Assembly: GCF_018139685.1 (NCBI RefSeq)
Contig: NZ_JAGSPN010000001.1
Span: 124,001-188,000, forward strand
Reading direction: 5' to 3'
Source of the DNA: Cognatundibacterium luofuense
GTDB taxonomy: Bacteria; Pseudomonadota; Gammaproteobacteria; Burkholderiales; Burkholderiaceae_D
Length of the DNA: 64,000 nucleotides
Shown piece by piece: positions 36,395-44,860 of the stretch. The notes beneath the pieces are model-generated. The model was not told where the DNA came from. It saw nothing but the letters and a program-made list of their open reading frames with translations, and did no database searches. The position numbers and the translations under genes are program-made. Each line of letters starts with the position of its first letter. Position 1 is the stretch's first letter.

Positions 36395-37096
36395 TTACAT
36401 CCGCTTTTCTTTTTCCATACGCTCGATGACTTCGCGCCACAGGCGCACGGTGGACGCGCCGCCTTTGCGGTTGACGCCGCTGGCCAGCCATAAATCTTCA
36501 TCATTGAAACTGTAGACCGGAATCAGGTCGGTGCGCTGCGAAGCGGGCTGCACTTCATCCACCAGATTATCCAGAATCAGCGGATCAGCCGACGGATACG
36601 GGTAATAGGCCAGCACCATATGGGTTTCGCCGATTTTCACGGCACGCACATAGGTAATGCGTAAACGTTCGACCGGGAAACCCAGTTCCTTCAGGGACAT
36701 GTATTTGGCAATCGCATAATCTTCGCAATCACCGCCCCACGAAGCGACCATTTCTGCCGGCGTCGCCCAGTAATCAGGCACGCCCCAGTGTTCCTGATCG
36801 GTCAGGTAAGGCACTTTATTGAAGAAATCGTTGACCTTCTGCAACCACGGCAATTCAGCTTTGCCACTGGCAGTCTGCACCGCATTGCGGATGCCGTCAG
36901 CACCTGCCTGACGACGGATCTGGCTGATAGCGGACTGAAACTGTTGCAGGCGGCGGGGAGCTTCTGCACCAAAGCGCTTTTGCAAGGCTTCGATCAGGCC
37001 GGGAGAAAAATCCGTCAGGCCGGACCAGCCGGGCAGCGCAGCCAGCAAAGCCACTGCGCACAGACTCAGCAGACATGTCAGGCGGTGGCGGTGCAT
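36395..37096 (-). CDS. lapG: LapG-like periplasmic cysteine protease
   Basis: The 233-residue protein has an N-terminal signal segment (LTCLLSLCAVALLAALPGWS) and the bacterial transglutaminase-like cysteine protease fold: Cys124 in WGGDCEDYAIAKY, His159 in GETHMVLAYY and Asp176 in LILDNLVDE. LapG cuts the N-terminal anchor of LapA-type adhesins and releases biofilm cells. It pairs with LapD encoded convergently. The large adhesin itself is not in the window. Confidence 0.87.
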   Translation of the reverse strand: MHRHRLTCLLSLCAVALLAALPGWSGLTDFSPGLIEALQKRFGAEAPRRLQQFQSAISQIRRQAGADGIRNAVQTASGKAELPWLQKVNDFFNKVPYLTDQEHWGVPDYWATPAEMVASWGGDCEDYAIAKYMSLKELGFPVERLRITYVRAVKIGETHMVLAYYPYPSADPLILDNLVDEVQPASQRTDLIPVYSFNDEDLWLASGVNRKGGASTVRLWREVIERMEKEKRM

Positions 37097-37176
37097 GGGC
37101 AGATTCAGACATCCTCAGAAAAAACGGTCAGCGCAGGCAATGCCGGAAACAAACGCTGCCGGATCTGGCAGTCTGT

Positions 37177-37767
37177 TTATTCCGGTATCCGGCGCAGCGT
37201 GACCTGCCCTTTCAGTGCGGTGGTCAGCGCTTCACATAATGTATCCACCTGCTTTTCGCGCAGGCGTACCGTCATACGGGTCTGGCTATCATATTGCACA
37301 TCCAGTACTTCCGCCTGAAATTTCTCCAGCCAGTGTCGTACTTGTGCTTCAGCGGCGTATGCGACCGTGATCTGCAACTCTTGCATGACTTCGACCGCAA
37401 TCAGTTGTGCATCGCGGAAAGCATCCGAAATGGTCTGGCCGTAAGCCCGCGTCAGGCCTCCGGCACCGAGTTTGATACCACCCCAGTAACGCACTACCAC
37501 CGCCAGAATATTGGTCACATCTTTGTGAACCAGTACGTTGTACATGGGTTTGGCGGCAGTACCGGAAGGTTCGCCGTCATCGTCCAGACCGGAATCGCCG
37601 GTACACACCAGCGCCCAGCATACGTGTACTGCACCCGGATGGGCTGCACGTAAGGCTTGCAGATGCTGCATGGCTTGCGGACGGCTGTGTACCGGGAATA
37701 AAAATCCCAGAAAGCGGCTTTTTTTGATTTCTAGTTCGGAAGTAACCGGAGCGGCGAGCTGATACAT
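37177..37767 (-). CDS. yigZ: YigZ / IMPACT family protein
   Basis: A 196-residue IMPACT-family protein (UPF0029) with the family block ALVCTGDSGLDDDGEPSGTA and RYWGGIKLGAGGLTRAYG; the C-terminal DUF1949 domain follows. The exact role in bacteria is unclear. The start MYQLAAPVTSELEIKKSRF at 37767 fits the family, but its ATG follows directly on the T-run of the upstream terminator and no ribosome site is present; an in-frame GTG at 37788 lies within the hairpin. Confidence 0.85.
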   Translation of the reverse strand: MYQLAAPVTSELEIKKSRFLGFLFPVHSRPQAMQHLQALRAAHPGAVHVCWALVCTGDSGLDDDGEPSGTAAKPMYNVLVHKDVTNILAVVVRYWGGIKLGAGGLTRAYGQTISDAFRDAQLIAVEVMQELQITVAYAAEAQVRHWLEKFQAEVLDVQYDSQTRMTVRLREKQVDTLCEALTTALKGQVTLRRIPE

Positions 37768-37801
37768 AAAAAAACAGCTGCCGGTCACGACCGGCAGCTG
37801 T
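37768..37801 (-). terminator. Strong hairpin ending at the yigZ start codon
   Basis: A perfect 13-bp stem (ACAGCTGCCGGTC at 37774-37786 with its complement at 37789-37801) followed on the minus strand by seven T and then the yigZ ATG. It should terminate transcription of the FliL-like gene. Confidence 0.88.
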
Positions 37802-37814
37802 CCTTCATAAAAAA

Positions 37815-38234
37815 TTACTGAATAACAAAGTTAACAAAATAAACGTCGGTTACGCCATCGCGTTCTTTGACATCCAGCACTTTGTTAATTTTATCTTTGA
37901 TTTCTTCAATCAGATCATGCTTGCCATTGGCGCTCTGAATCGAGGCAGAGTCTTTACTGCTGAGCAGCATAATCAGATTGTGCCTGACCACAGGCATGTT
38001 TTGCTTAATCTTGTCTGCCAGTTCCGGTTTCGCCAGTTGCAGGGTAATTGCCACTTGCAGATAGCGGTCATAGGTCGACAGATTCACAATAAACGGTTCC
38101 AGCGGTGTGGTTGCTGCACCGGCACCGGCACTGGCGCTGGCACTGCCGCCACCGGAATTGGCTGATGCCTGCAGCGGCAAGGCGACCGCAGAACATGCGA
38201 GCAAGACTGAAAAGAAGAATGCGTGTTTGCGCAT
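37815..38234 (-). CDS. FliL-like exported protein
   Basis: A 139-residue protein with a signal peptide (cleavage near QASA, residue 25), a Gly/Ser/Ala-rich linker and a FliL-type C-terminal domain (EPFIVNLSTYDRYLQVAITL...EIKDKINKVL...VTDVYFVNFVIQ). FliL stabilises the flagellar stator, but true FliL is membrane anchored and lies in a flagellar operon. Here the gene is isolated between yigZ and ettA, so it may be a specialised or orphan paralog. Confidence 0.75.
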   Translation of the reverse strand: MRKHAFFFSVLLACSAVALPLQASANSGGGSASASAGAGAATTPLEPFIVNLSTYDRYLQVAITLQLAKPELADKIKQNMPVVRHNLIMLLSSKDSASIQSANGKHDLIEEIKDKINKVLDVKERDGVTDVYFVNFVIQ

Positions 38235-38307
38235 AAGATCACCCGTTTTAACAAGACAGGCCGGTTGCGCGAAAGCAGCCAGCCTGTTCAGTATGCCTGT
38301 TAGCGGT

Positions 38308-39975
38308 TTATACCGTCAAAGGTTTATAGCGGATACGTTTCGGTTTTGCTGCTTCTTCACCCAGACGTTTTTTCTTGTCAGCTTCATATTCCTGATAGTT
38401 ACCATCGAAGAACACGACCTGAGAATCACCTTCAAACGCCAGAATATGGGTCGCAATACGATCCAGGAACCAGCGGTCATGCGAAATCACCATTACGCAA
38501 CCGGCAAATTCCAGTAAGGCATCTTCCAGCGCACGCAGGGTTTCCACGTCCAGATCATTGGACGGTTCGTCCAGCAGCAATACGTTACCGCCCTGCAACA
38601 GTGTTTTTGCCAGATGCAGACGACCGCGTTCACCACCCGACAAATTGCCGACGATTTTCTGCTGATCGCCGCCTTTGAAGTTGAAGCGGCCTAGATACGC
38701 ACGGGATGGCATTTCAAAGCGGCCAACCTGCAGAATATCGGCACCGTTCGACACATCTTCAAACACGGTTTTAGTATTGCTCAGATCCTGACGCGACTGA
38801 TCGACCAGCGAGATTTTCGCAGTCTGACCGAGTACCACTTCACCGCTGTCCGGTTGCTCAATGCCTTTGATCATTTTGAACAGCGTGGATTTACCGGCAC
38901 CGTTCGGGCCGATAATACCGACGATTGCACCCGGCGGCAGTTTGAAGCTCAGGTTATCAATCAGCAGACGGTCGCCAAAGGCTTTACTGACGTTTTTGAA
39001 TTCGATGACTTCGTTACCCAGACGTTCTGCCACAGGAATGAAAATCTCCTGTGTTTCATTGCGCTTCTGGTATTCGTATTCACTCATTTCATTGAAGCGG
39101 GCCAGACGGGCTTTGCTTTTCGCCTGACGTGCTTTCGGATTCTGACGCGCCCATTCCAGCTCTTTCTGCAGCGCTTTCTGACGCGCAGATTCGGTTGCTT
39201 CTTCCTGCTTCAGACGGGCTTGCTTCTGATCCAGCCAGGAAGAGTAATTACCTTTCCACGGAATACCTGCACCGCGGTCCAGTTCCAGAATCCATTCCGC
39301 TGCATTGTCGAGGAAGTAGCGGTCATGCGTGATCGCAACCACAGTGCCCGGGAAGCGCAGCAGGAATTGCTCCAGCCAGTCTACCGATTCCGCATCCAGA
39401 TGGTTGGTCGGTTCATCGAGTAACAGCATATCCGGTTTGGATAACAGCAAGCGGCACAAGGCGACACGGCGTTTTTCACCACCGGACAGTACGCCGATTT
39501 TGGCATCCCACGGTGGCAGACGCAGCGCATCCGCCGCCATTTCCAGTTGCAGTTCCACATTGTCACCGGCTGCAGCGCTGATGATGGCTTCCAGTTTACC
39601 TTGCTCTTCCGCCAGCGCATCGAAGTCCGCATTTTCATCCGCGTAAGCGGCATACACTTCTTCCAGACGCGCTTTGGCGGCAAATACTTCACCCATGCCC
39701 GATTCCACGGATTCACGCACGGTGTGTTCCGGATTCAGTTCCGGTTCCTGTGACAGATAACCGATCTTGATATTCGGCATCGGCACTGCTTCGCCCTGAA
39801 TATCTGTATCGATACCTGCCATGATTTTCAGCAGGGTGGATTTACCGGAACCATTCAGACCCAGCACGCCGATTTTGGCACCGGGAAAGAAGGACAGGGA
39901 GATGTCTTTGAGAATCTGACGTTTAGGCGGGACGATCTTGCCGACCCGGTTCATGGTGTAGACGTAATTTGCCAT
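38308..39975 (-). CDS. ettA: Energy-dependent translational throttle protein EttA
   Basis: The start MANYVYTMNRVGKIVPPKR at 39975 gives 555 residues, the same length as E. coli EttA. The two ABC-F domains are complete: Walker A GLNGSGKST and GPNGAGKST, signatures LSGGEKRR and LSGGERGR, Walker B LLLDEPTNHLD and LLLDEPSNDLD. The arm and linker (KQARLKQEEATESARQKALQ) separate them. EttA binds the ribosomal E site and gates the first elongation step according to the ATP/ADP ratio. Confidence 0.95.
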   Translation of the reverse strand: MANYVYTMNRVGKIVPPKRQILKDISLSFFPGAKIGVLGLNGSGKSTLLKIMAGIDTDIQGEAVPMPNIKIGYLSQEPELNPEHTVRESVESGMGEVFAAKARLEEVYAAYADENADFDALAEEQGKLEAIISAAAGDNVELQLEMAADALRLPPWDAKIGVLSGGEKRRVALCRLLLSKPDMLLLDEPTNHLDAESVDWLEQFLLRFPGTVVAITHDRYFLDNAAEWILELDRGAGIPWKGNYSSWLDQKQARLKQEEATESARQKALQKELEWARQNPKARQAKSKARLARFNEMSEYEYQKRNETQEIFIPVAERLGNEVIEFKNVSKAFGDRLLIDNLSFKLPPGAIVGIIGPNGAGKSTLFKMIKGIEQPDSGEVVLGQTAKISLVDQSRQDLSNTKTVFEDVSNGADILQVGRFEMPSRAYLGRFNFKGGDQQKIVGNLSGGERGRLHLAKTLLQGGNVLLLDEPSNDLDVETLRALEDALLEFAGCVMVISHDRWFLDRIATHILAFEGDSQVVFFDGNYQEYEADKKKRLGEEAAKPKRIRYKPLTV

Positions 39976-40048
39976 TTTGTGTTGTTTTCCGAGTACAAAA
40001 GGATGACCGCAAGGATACAGCATTGCCGCTCTGCCCGACAGTTTTTCC

Positions 40049-40062
40049 ATGATCTGCATCAA
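40049..40062. promoter_or_regulatory. FNR/ANR-type box upstream of ompW
   Basis: ATGATCTGCATCAA matches the FNR consensus (TTGAT-N4-ATCAA) except for the first base. It lies 96 bp before the ompW start codon; class II activation would place transcription start near 40097. E. coli ompW is known to respond to FNR. Confidence 0.55.
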
Positions 40063-40157
40063 ATTTGTGCCATGCACCAAATTTGCGGTAGCGCAAATCC
40101 GGCACAGAGCCGAGGTCTACACTTGGTTCATCAACTTTGATCACAAGGAAAAACAAC

Positions 40158-40772
40158 ATGAAAAAGCTCGTATTAGCCCTCTCCCTGGCAGCAGTTGGTT
40201 TGACAGCAACTCAGGCAATGGCAGCAGAACAAAGCCCATGGCAAGTTCGTGCACGCGTTGTGAACATCAGCCCTGCAAACGGCTCTGACGCAATTCCGGG
40301 TCTGGCAGCAGCAGATGCAATCACTGTCAGTAACAAAACAATTCCTGAAGTTGATATCAACTACTACTTCACGCCGAATCTGTCTGCAGAACTGATTCTG
40401 ACTTACCCGCAAAAACATGATGTTGCGCTGAACGGCACAAACATCGGCAGCTTCAAACATCTGCCACCAACACTGACAGCAAAATATCATTTCATGCCAG
40501 AAGCACAAATGAGTCCGTACGTTGGCGCAGGTGTGAACTACACACGTATCTCTGACGTGAACCTGCTGGGCGGTAAAGGTGATCTGGAAAGCAGCAGCAT
40601 CGGCTTCGCTCTGCAAGCTGGTGTGGATTTCAAACTGGACAAAAACTGGTCTCTGAATCTGGACGTGAAAAAAGTACAGATCCGTTCTGACGTGTTGCTG
40701 AATGGCGCAAAAATCAGTGCAGTCAAAGTTGACCCATGGCTGGTTGGCGTAGGTGTAGGCTACCGCTTCTGA
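40158..40772 (+). CDS. ompW: Outer-membrane protein OmpW
   Basis: The start at 40158 has AAGGA 8 bp upstream and a signal peptide (MKKLVLALSLAAVGLTATQAMA). The 204-residue protein matches the OmpW eight-stranded barrel: SPWQVRARVVNISPANGS at the N-terminus, PEVDINYYFTPNLSAELILT, the YVGAGVNYTR loop and a C-terminal GVGVGYRF with the terminal aromatic residue. OmpW channels are thought to pass small hydrophobic solutes. Confidence 0.92.
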   Translation: MKKLVLALSLAAVGLTATQAMAAEQSPWQVRARVVNISPANGSDAIPGLAAADAITVSNKTIPEVDINYYFTPNLSAELILTYPQKHDVALNGTNIGSFKHLPPTLTAKYHFMPEAQMSPYVGAGVNYTRISDVNLLGGKGDLESSSIGFALQAGVDFKLDKNWSLNLDVKKVQIRSDVLLNGAKISAVKVDPWLVGVGVGYRF

Positions 40773-40823
40773 TCGCAGTCTCTGACTGTTGAGAAGCTGA
40801 ATGCGGATATCGCATCCGCAAAT

Positions 40824-40859
40824 AAAAACCCGGTAATCATTTACCGGGTTTTTTGTTTT
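40824..40859. terminator. Bidirectional terminator between ompW and the POT transporter
   Basis: Stem AACCCGGTAA (40827-40836) and TTACCGGGTT (40841-40850), with T-rich flanks on both strands. It serves the converging ompW (+) and POT (-) genes. Confidence 0.88.
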
Positions 40860-40891
40860 GATCATCCGGGATATATTCCCGGATTGACTGA

Positions 40892-42625
40892 TCAGGCCGC
40901 TTTCATTGCCGAAGCAGGACGGCTGCGCAGATACTTATTCAGTGCAATCATCGCGACCGCTGTCACCAGACCAATCGCTCCGAACACGCACCACATCATC
41001 AGTGGCTGATGCATATCACGGGCGAGTGTCTGATATGCCCAGCCGGATAACAGACCTGCGAACAGATTACCGAGCGCCATCGACACAAAGTAATACCCCA
41101 TAAACATTGCGGTTTTCTGGCGCGGTGCAATTGCGGCTACATATTCCTGACTTTTCGGTGAGGCAATCATTTCACCCAGTGCGAATAAAATGACAGCACA
41201 GGCAACCACACTGCCGCCGGATACCATTGCATACGATGCGCCGCCGAGCACCATACTCGCGCCCAGTACCAGCGTACCGAACACCAGCACCGGCAACGCG
41301 CTCCAGCGCTGAATATACGCACTGATCGCAATCTGCATTAACACCACCGCGCCGAAATCCAGATTCACAATGTATTCCGGATTCACCTGACGGTAAGCGC
41401 CGGTCCAGCGTTGCGCCAGTTCTGCGGCACTGATTTGCTGTTGCGTCAGCGCAGTCAGACCCTGTTGCAGTACATCGGCAGGCACCATCACTTTGTAATT
41501 CACCAGTTCCAGACGCAGGGTTTCCAGTGCTGCCACACTGTTGTCTGCAGGCAGTTTGCCCGCCAGTTCTGTTAATGCGGTTGCCAGCTGATCCTGATTC
41601 ACGTTGGCCAGAAAATCCAGTGCAGACGGCCAGTACTGGCTGATCATGCGAACCAGATCACCGGTATCCACAAAGTCACGGATATACAAAGGCATGGTGA
41701 TAAATAACTGGTTATACATGGTCCAGAAACCGGTCATGATCATCAGATACAGCACAAACGGTGTATTTCCCAGTTTCACAGGCTGGCGATACCAGTCTTT
41801 TGCCTGTGGCTGACTCAGGACTGCACTCCATAGCAGATTGATGGCAATCCACGTACCCATCGCGATGCCATAAGTGGCGTAACTGATACCGCCTTTAGCA
41901 GCAATCATGATGCCGATAATCGCCGGTACCACCATCAGTGCGAGGCGCCCATTGCCGAGCACTTCCTGCGTATCCTGTAGCACCTGACGCAGACTGCGGG
42001 TGTCTGCCGCTTCGCTGGCATGACGCGGTTCTTTGTAAAAGAAAATCGCCGGTACAAAGTTCAGCAAAATCCACAACGAAGACATCAAAAACACCTTGTC
42101 CCAGCCGATCGCACGCACATAACCTGCAACCAGCGGACCGAGGAAGCCACCGACATTGACCATGGTGTAAAACACGCCAAAGCCCAGACCACGGTTGGTG
42201 TCGTCGGTAGTGCGGCCTATCGTACCGACAACGACGGGCTTAAAGCAGGCGGCACCGACAGCGACTGATAAAAAGACGGCGAAAAATGCCCAGAAATCAC
42301 GAACCTGACCCAGCAGATAATATGACGGCGCCATGATCGCAAATGCCAGCAGGAACATGCGGCGATAGCCGTAGCGGTCAGCCAGCGCACCGGTAATCAC
42401 CGGCAGCAGATACAGCAGAAACGGAATCATGCCTTGCAGAAAACCACGCTGCTGATCTGTGAAGCCCAGACCACCGGCAGCGGTCGGACTGGTCATATAA
42501 AGCGAGGACAAAGTAAAAAAGCCGTACCATGCGAGACGTTCAAAGATCTCCATGGTATTGGCAACATAAAAAGCGCCCATGAAAGGGCTGCGCTTGGCAG
42601 ATGTTTGCATGTTGAAATCTGACAT
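40892..42625 (-). CDS. POT/PTR-family peptide transporter
   Basis: This 577-residue MFS protein has twelve or more membrane helices and the proton-coupled oligopeptide transporter signature EIFERLAWYGF (ExxERxxYYG type) in helix one. A soluble insertion near the middle (about residues 320-410) is longer than usual. It imports di- and tripeptides with protons. Its ATG follows the stop of the M24 peptidase directly (TAA then ATG), so it is the last gene of the dehydratase-M24-POT operon; imported peptides would feed the neighbouring proline-specific peptidases. Confidence 0.8.
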   Translation of the reverse strand: MSDFNMQTSAKRSPFMGAFYVANTMEIFERLAWYGFFTLSSLYMTSPTAAGGLGFTDQQRGFLQGMIPFLLYLLPVITGALADRYGYRRMFLLAFAIMAPSYYLLGQVRDFWAFFAVFLSVAVGAACFKPVVVGTIGRTTDDTNRGLGFGVFYTMVNVGGFLGPLVAGYVRAIGWDKVFLMSSLWILLNFVPAIFFYKEPRHASEAADTRSLRQVLQDTQEVLGNGRLALMVVPAIIGIMIAAKGGISYATYGIAMGTWIAINLLWSAVLSQPQAKDWYRQPVKLGNTPFVLYLMIMTGFWTMYNQLFITMPLYIRDFVDTGDLVRMISQYWPSALDFLANVNQDQLATALTELAGKLPADNSVAALETLRLELVNYKVMVPADVLQQGLTALTQQQISAAELAQRWTGAYRQVNPEYIVNLDFGAVVLMQIAISAYIQRWSALPVLVFGTLVLGASMVLGGASYAMVSGGSVVACAVILFALGEMIASPKSQEYVAAIAPRQKTAMFMGYYFVSMALGNLFAGLLSGWAYQTLARDMHQPLMMWCVFGAIGLVTAVAMIALNKYLRSRPASAMKAA

Positions 42626-43714
42626 TTACGTCAGTCGGAAAGGTTGAGGGGAATGGGTCAGTAATTGGTAACCGTGTTCGGTAATCAGCACATCATCTTC
42701 CAGTCGCACACCACCAAAGCCGGGGATGTACACACCGGGTTCTATCGTGACGACATAGCCGCTGCGCAGAATTTCTTCACACTTCGGTGTCATGATCGGT
42801 TGTTCATGCAAGCACAAACCAACGCCGTGGCCGAGACTGGAACCGGCTTGCTGCGCAAAACCATGTTCTGCCAGCACTGCGCGTGCAGTCAGATCTGCTT
42901 CACGGGCGCTGATACCGTCTCTGATGACCGCCAGCGCTGCCTGCTGCGCCTGCGTTACGGCGTTATACATTGCTTGCTGGCGTGCATCCGGTTCACCGGC
43001 GATGTAGGTACGGGTCATGTCTGAGCGGTAGCCGCCAACCGATGCGCCGAAATCCAGCACGATCAGATCACCTTCGCGCAAACGGCGCTCCGAAGGAATG
43101 CTGTGCGGCAGGGCAGAGCGTTCGCCGAAACCGGTAATAGTTTCAAATGACAAAGCTTCAGCGCCCAGCCTGCGCATACGGAAGTCCAGTTCCAGTGCAA
43201 ACTCCGCTTCGCTGATACCGGGGCACAGCAGTGGCAGAGTTTCTGCCAGTGCCTGATCCGCAATGGCGGCGCAGCGCTGTATCAGTGCCAGTTCACTCGC
43301 ATCTTTACGGCGGCGTAATTGTTCTGTCCACAGGGGTGCTGGAGTCCATTGAATACCGGCACTGTCCTGTGCGATCTGCGCCCAGTTCTGTACCGACACT
43401 TCGGCAGCTTCAAACGCAGCCTGTCGCACGCCGGATTGCAGTAACAGTTTTTGCACGACCTGCCCCAGCGTTTCTGCCTCGCGGTCACGGCAATAGCAAT
43501 GCCAGCCGGCACATTCTTCTTCCGCCTGGGTAATGAAACGGTAATCGGTGATCAGGTGTAGCTGATCCTGTGTAATCAGTGCACAGGCAGCTTCACCGCT
43601 GTAAGCTGCCAGATAGCGCAGATTAGCCGGGGAAAAAATCATGAGGGCTTCGCAGCCATTGCTTTGCATCAGCGCGCGCAGGCTGTGCAGACGGGTTTGA
43701 TGTTCTTGTTTCAT
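42626..43714 (-). CDS. M24 family Xaa-Pro dipeptidase/aminopeptidase
   Basis: A 362-residue pita-bread metallopeptidase with all five metal ligands: VLDFGASVGGYRSDMTRTY (two Asp), SLGHGVGL (His), TIEPGVY (Glu) and VRLEDDV (Glu). The N-terminal creatinase-like domain starts RLHSLRALMQSNGCEALMIF. M24 enzymes of this type cleave bonds before proline or hydroxyproline. It overlaps the upstream dehydratase gene by 4 bp and abuts the POT gene, giving a coupled operon for proline-rich peptide use. Confidence 0.87.
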   Translation of the reverse strand: MKQEHQTRLHSLRALMQSNGCEALMIFSPANLRYLAAYSGEAACALITQDQLHLITDYRFITQAEEECAGWHCYCRDREAETLGQVVQKLLLQSGVRQAAFEAAEVSVQNWAQIAQDSAGIQWTPAPLWTEQLRRRKDASELALIQRCAAIADQALAETLPLLCPGISEAEFALELDFRMRRLGAEALSFETITGFGERSALPHSIPSERRLREGDLIVLDFGASVGGYRSDMTRTYIAGEPDARQQAMYNAVTQAQQAALAVIRDGISAREADLTARAVLAEHGFAQQAGSSLGHGVGLCLHEQPIMTPKCEEILRSGYVVTIEPGVYIPGFGGVRLEDDVLITEHGYQLLTHSPQPFRLT

Positions 43715-44751
43715 CGCAGAAAAAAACCTTGTGGAAACGGATCGGCGGGATCCAGATAAAAACGGTGCTGGCCACTGATATTTGCCTGTCCTTCAACGAA
43801 CGGAATCACGGCGGCATAAGGGCCGAATGTGGTTGGACGGCGTAATTCAACACGGAACCGGCTGCCGGTAATGCTTTCGATCATGACCGACTGACCCGGC
43901 TCCAGCTGACCGTCGGCATGCAGCAAAGCCGCCATGCCGGAAACGCCGCTGCCGGTCGGACTGCGGTCAACTTCGCCGTCAGCAAAGACGCAGACATTGC
44001 GACGGAAGACGCCCGGCGTAGTAGATGCGCTGTAGAAAATGGTGCCGTATAAAAAGCTCAGATCATCTTCAAACGGATGTTTCACCGGCATACTGGTCAT
44101 CACTGCGTATTTGATACGGCGACCTGCATCCACAATCGCCGCATACGATGCAGCATCCAGCGACAGACTGATATCATCCGCATTCACGTATGCGTAATAA
44201 GCACCACCATACGCAATGCGCAAAGGCACGGCGCCGATACCGTCCACCTGAATCTGCAACAGATCGCTGGCGACATAAGAGGCGACATTTTCAAACCCGC
44301 TGCGCACCACCTGACCATTTTCCAGTTCGGCAACCGCACTGACCTGACCGCAGGGCACATCGATTTTCAGGCTGGCGCGGTTATGTTCAATGGCAACCAT
44401 GCCGCATTCCGCCGCCACTTTTGCCAGCGCAATCACCGCATGGCCGCACATGGTGCTGTAACCTTCGTTGTGAAGAAACACGGCTCCGAAGGCGCTGTCG
44501 CTGCGTTCCGGCGGAACAATCAGGCAGCCGTACATATCGGCATGACCACGCGGTTCATGCATTAATAAGGTGCGTAAATGATCGTGTTGCTGACAGGCGC
44601 GGCGTTGTTCGAGAATGCTGGCTTGCGGCAAAACGGGAAATCCGCGCGTGATAATGCGCAGCGGTTCGCCGCCGGTATGGCAATCCAGCGTATCAATGCT
44701 GAGCCAGTGTGCCGGTGCCTGCCAGCGTCCGAATGGCAGATCGGTTTCCAT
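43711..44751 (-). CDS. Proline-racemase-family trans-3-hydroxy-L-proline dehydratase
   Basis: A 346-residue protein of the proline racemase superfamily. The first catalytic Cys is kept (Cys102 in STMCGHAV), but the second position reads Thr266 in DRSPTGSG where racemases and 4-hydroxyproline epimerases have Cys. A Cys-to-Thr change here is the known mark of trans-3-hydroxy-L-proline dehydratases, which give pyrroline-2-carboxylate. It is the first gene of an operon with an M24 peptidase and a POT transporter. Racemase or epimerase activity cannot be fully excluded. Confidence 0.78.
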   Translation of the reverse strand: METDLPFGRWQAPAHWLSIDTLDCHTGGEPLRIITRGFPVLPQASILEQRRACQQHDHLRTLLMHEPRGHADMYGCLIVPPERSDSAFGAVFLHNEGYSTMCGHAVIALAKVAAECGMVAIEHNRASLKIDVPCGQVSAVAELENGQVVRSGFENVASYVASDLLQIQVDGIGAVPLRIAYGGAYYAYVNADDISLSLDAASYAAIVDAGRRIKYAVMTSMPVKHPFEDDLSFLYGTIFYSASTTPGVFRRNVCVFADGEVDRSPTGSGVSGMAALLHADGQLEPGQSVMIESITGSRFRVELRRPTTFGPYAAVIPFVEGQANISGQHRFYLDPADPFPQGFFLR

Positions 44752-44822
44752 GATGGTGTCTCCGGTAATCAGGAAGCTTGCCTGAAAGCCGGTCTGTGCC
44801 GGCTTTGTTCAGGCGAAAATGC

Positions 44823-44843
44823 AAAAACCGGCGAATGCCGGTT
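44823..44843 (-). terminator. Terminator after the second M24 gene
   Basis: Stem AACCGGC/GCCGGTT with a four-base loop, followed on the minus strand by TTTTTG. It separates the upstream M24 gene from the dehydratase operon. Confidence 0.75.
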
Positions 44844-44860
44844 CTGACGGGTATGCAGTA

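Noticed and set aside
43711-44751. 4-hydroxyproline epimerase
   Set aside because: The second catalytic position is Thr266 instead of Cys, which points to the 3-hydroxyproline dehydratase branch.
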